From Lachnospiraceae bacterium (GTDB lineage Bacteria; Bacillota; Clostridia; Lachnospirales; Lachnospiraceae), in NCBI GenBank assembly GCA_016282215.1, contig JAEEKC010000213.1, positions 1 through 6,414 of the forward strand: a stretch of DNA of 6,414 nucleotides. Direction: 5' to 3'. Made by a program: the position numbers and the translations under genes. This document shows, one piece after another, positions 5,992 through 6,414 of the stretch. The stretch's first letter is position 1. Every line of letters begins with the position of its first letter. The notes beneath the pieces were generated by a model, which saw only the letters and a list, made by a program, of their open reading frames with translations, made no database searches and was not told where the DNA came from.

Positions 5992-6414
5992 ATGGCAAAA
6001 TTTGAATCATATGAAAGAAGAGAAAAACAGATCCTTGCCAAACTTGCTGAGTATGGTATCGGATCGATCGATGAGGCAGAGCAGATCACAAAGGATGCCG
6101 GCCTTGATGTATATCACATGGTAGAGAACATTCAGCCTATCTGCTTTGAGAATGCAAAATGGGCTTACACCGTTGGTGCAGCCATTGCGATCAAGAAGAA
6201 CTGCCGCAAGGCTTCCGAAGCTGCAGCAGCAATCGGCGAAGGCCTTCAGTCCTTCTGTATCCCCGGTTCCGTTGCTGACCGCCGTAAGGTAGGTCTTGGC
6301 CACGGTAACCTCGGCAAGATGCTCCTTGAAGAGGATACCGAGTGCTTCGCTTTCCTTGCAGGCCATGAGTCCTTTGCGGCTGCTGAGGGCGCCATCGGTA
6401 TAGCTGAGAAGGCC
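5992..6414 (+). CDS. GGGtGRT-family protein, N-terminal part (3'-partial)
   Basis: ATG at 5992 opens a frame of 141 codons that runs off the right edge without a stop. The protein begins MAKFESYERREKQILAKL and includes SIDEAEQI, ENIQPICFENAKWAYTVG, CIPGSVADRRKVGLGHGN and FLAGHESFAAAEGAIG. I recognise these as conserved in the GGGtGRT family, which is usually roughly 330 residues, so a little under half is present. The name-giving glycine-rich motif lies beyond the window and was not seen. There is no signal peptide or membrane segment, so it is probably cytoplasmic. Cysteines at 51, 71, 89 and 118 could be metal ligands, but this is untested. The 71-bp gap from the scaffold gene and the lack of a good promoter in it suggest one operon. 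The function of the family is unknown; a link to Fe-S clusters is inferred only from its neighbour. Confidence 0.85.
   Translation, partial: MAKFESYERREKQILAKLAEYGIGSIDEAEQITKDAGLDVYHMVENIQPICFENAKWAYTVGAAIAIKKNCRKASEAAAAIGEGLQSFCIPGSVADRRKVGLGHGNLGKMLLEEDTECFAFLAGHESFAAAEGAIGIAEKA

Noticed and set aside
6007..6366. Minus-strand open frame opposite the GGGtGRT-family gene
   Set aside because: The + strand encodes recognisable conserved family segments here, so this is a shadow frame.

Overview
The window looks like part of a gut-type Clostridia genome, most likely Lachnospiraceae (Bacillota). This is inferred from three things: a very long secreted-type protein built from BspA-type leucine-rich repeats, Listeria-Bacteroides repeats and a lysine-rich C-terminal Fn3-like module; a downstream pair encoding a NifU-like scaffold and a GGGtGRT-family protein, which is typical of Clostridia; and strong AGGAGG-type ribosome binding sites. 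All three genes are on the + strand.

Region 1 (2-5068) is one uninterrupted reading frame that enters from the left edge, so its true start and signal peptide lie outside the window. The visible 1688 codons encode a modular surface or secreted protein. In order it has a transglutaminase-like Cys-His-Asp domain, LRR_5 repeats, a CHAP/NlpC-like Cys-His domain, a Listeria-Bacteroides repeat, a Big_2 Ig-like domain, a second LRR_5, CHAP-like and Listeria-Bacteroides set, two Cys-containing repeats, a glycine-rich linker, a third LRR_5 block, a Ser/Gly/Asp linker and a very basic Fn3-like end. The LRR-CHAP-Listeria/Bacteroides cassette is an old internal duplication.

Region 2 (5069-5227) is a 159-bp AT-rich intergenic stretch. 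It carries a candidate sigma-A promoter (TATAAT at 5152-5157) for the downstream genes. Around that promoter an 11-bp inverted repeat of the form TCTG-N3-CAGA recurs: two exact copies, one single-mismatch copy and one half-site. This is the best candidate for an undescribed regulatory element here. No convincing intrinsic terminator was found for the long gene.

Region 3 (5228-6414) holds a NifU/IscU-like Fe-S scaffold-type protein (230 aa) and, 71 bp later, the first 141 codons of a GGGtGRT-family protein cut by the right edge. The two are probably one operon read from the promoter in region 2. The joint biochemical role of this pair is not, to my knowledge, established. The upstream surface protein appears to be a separate transcription unit with no evident functional link to it.
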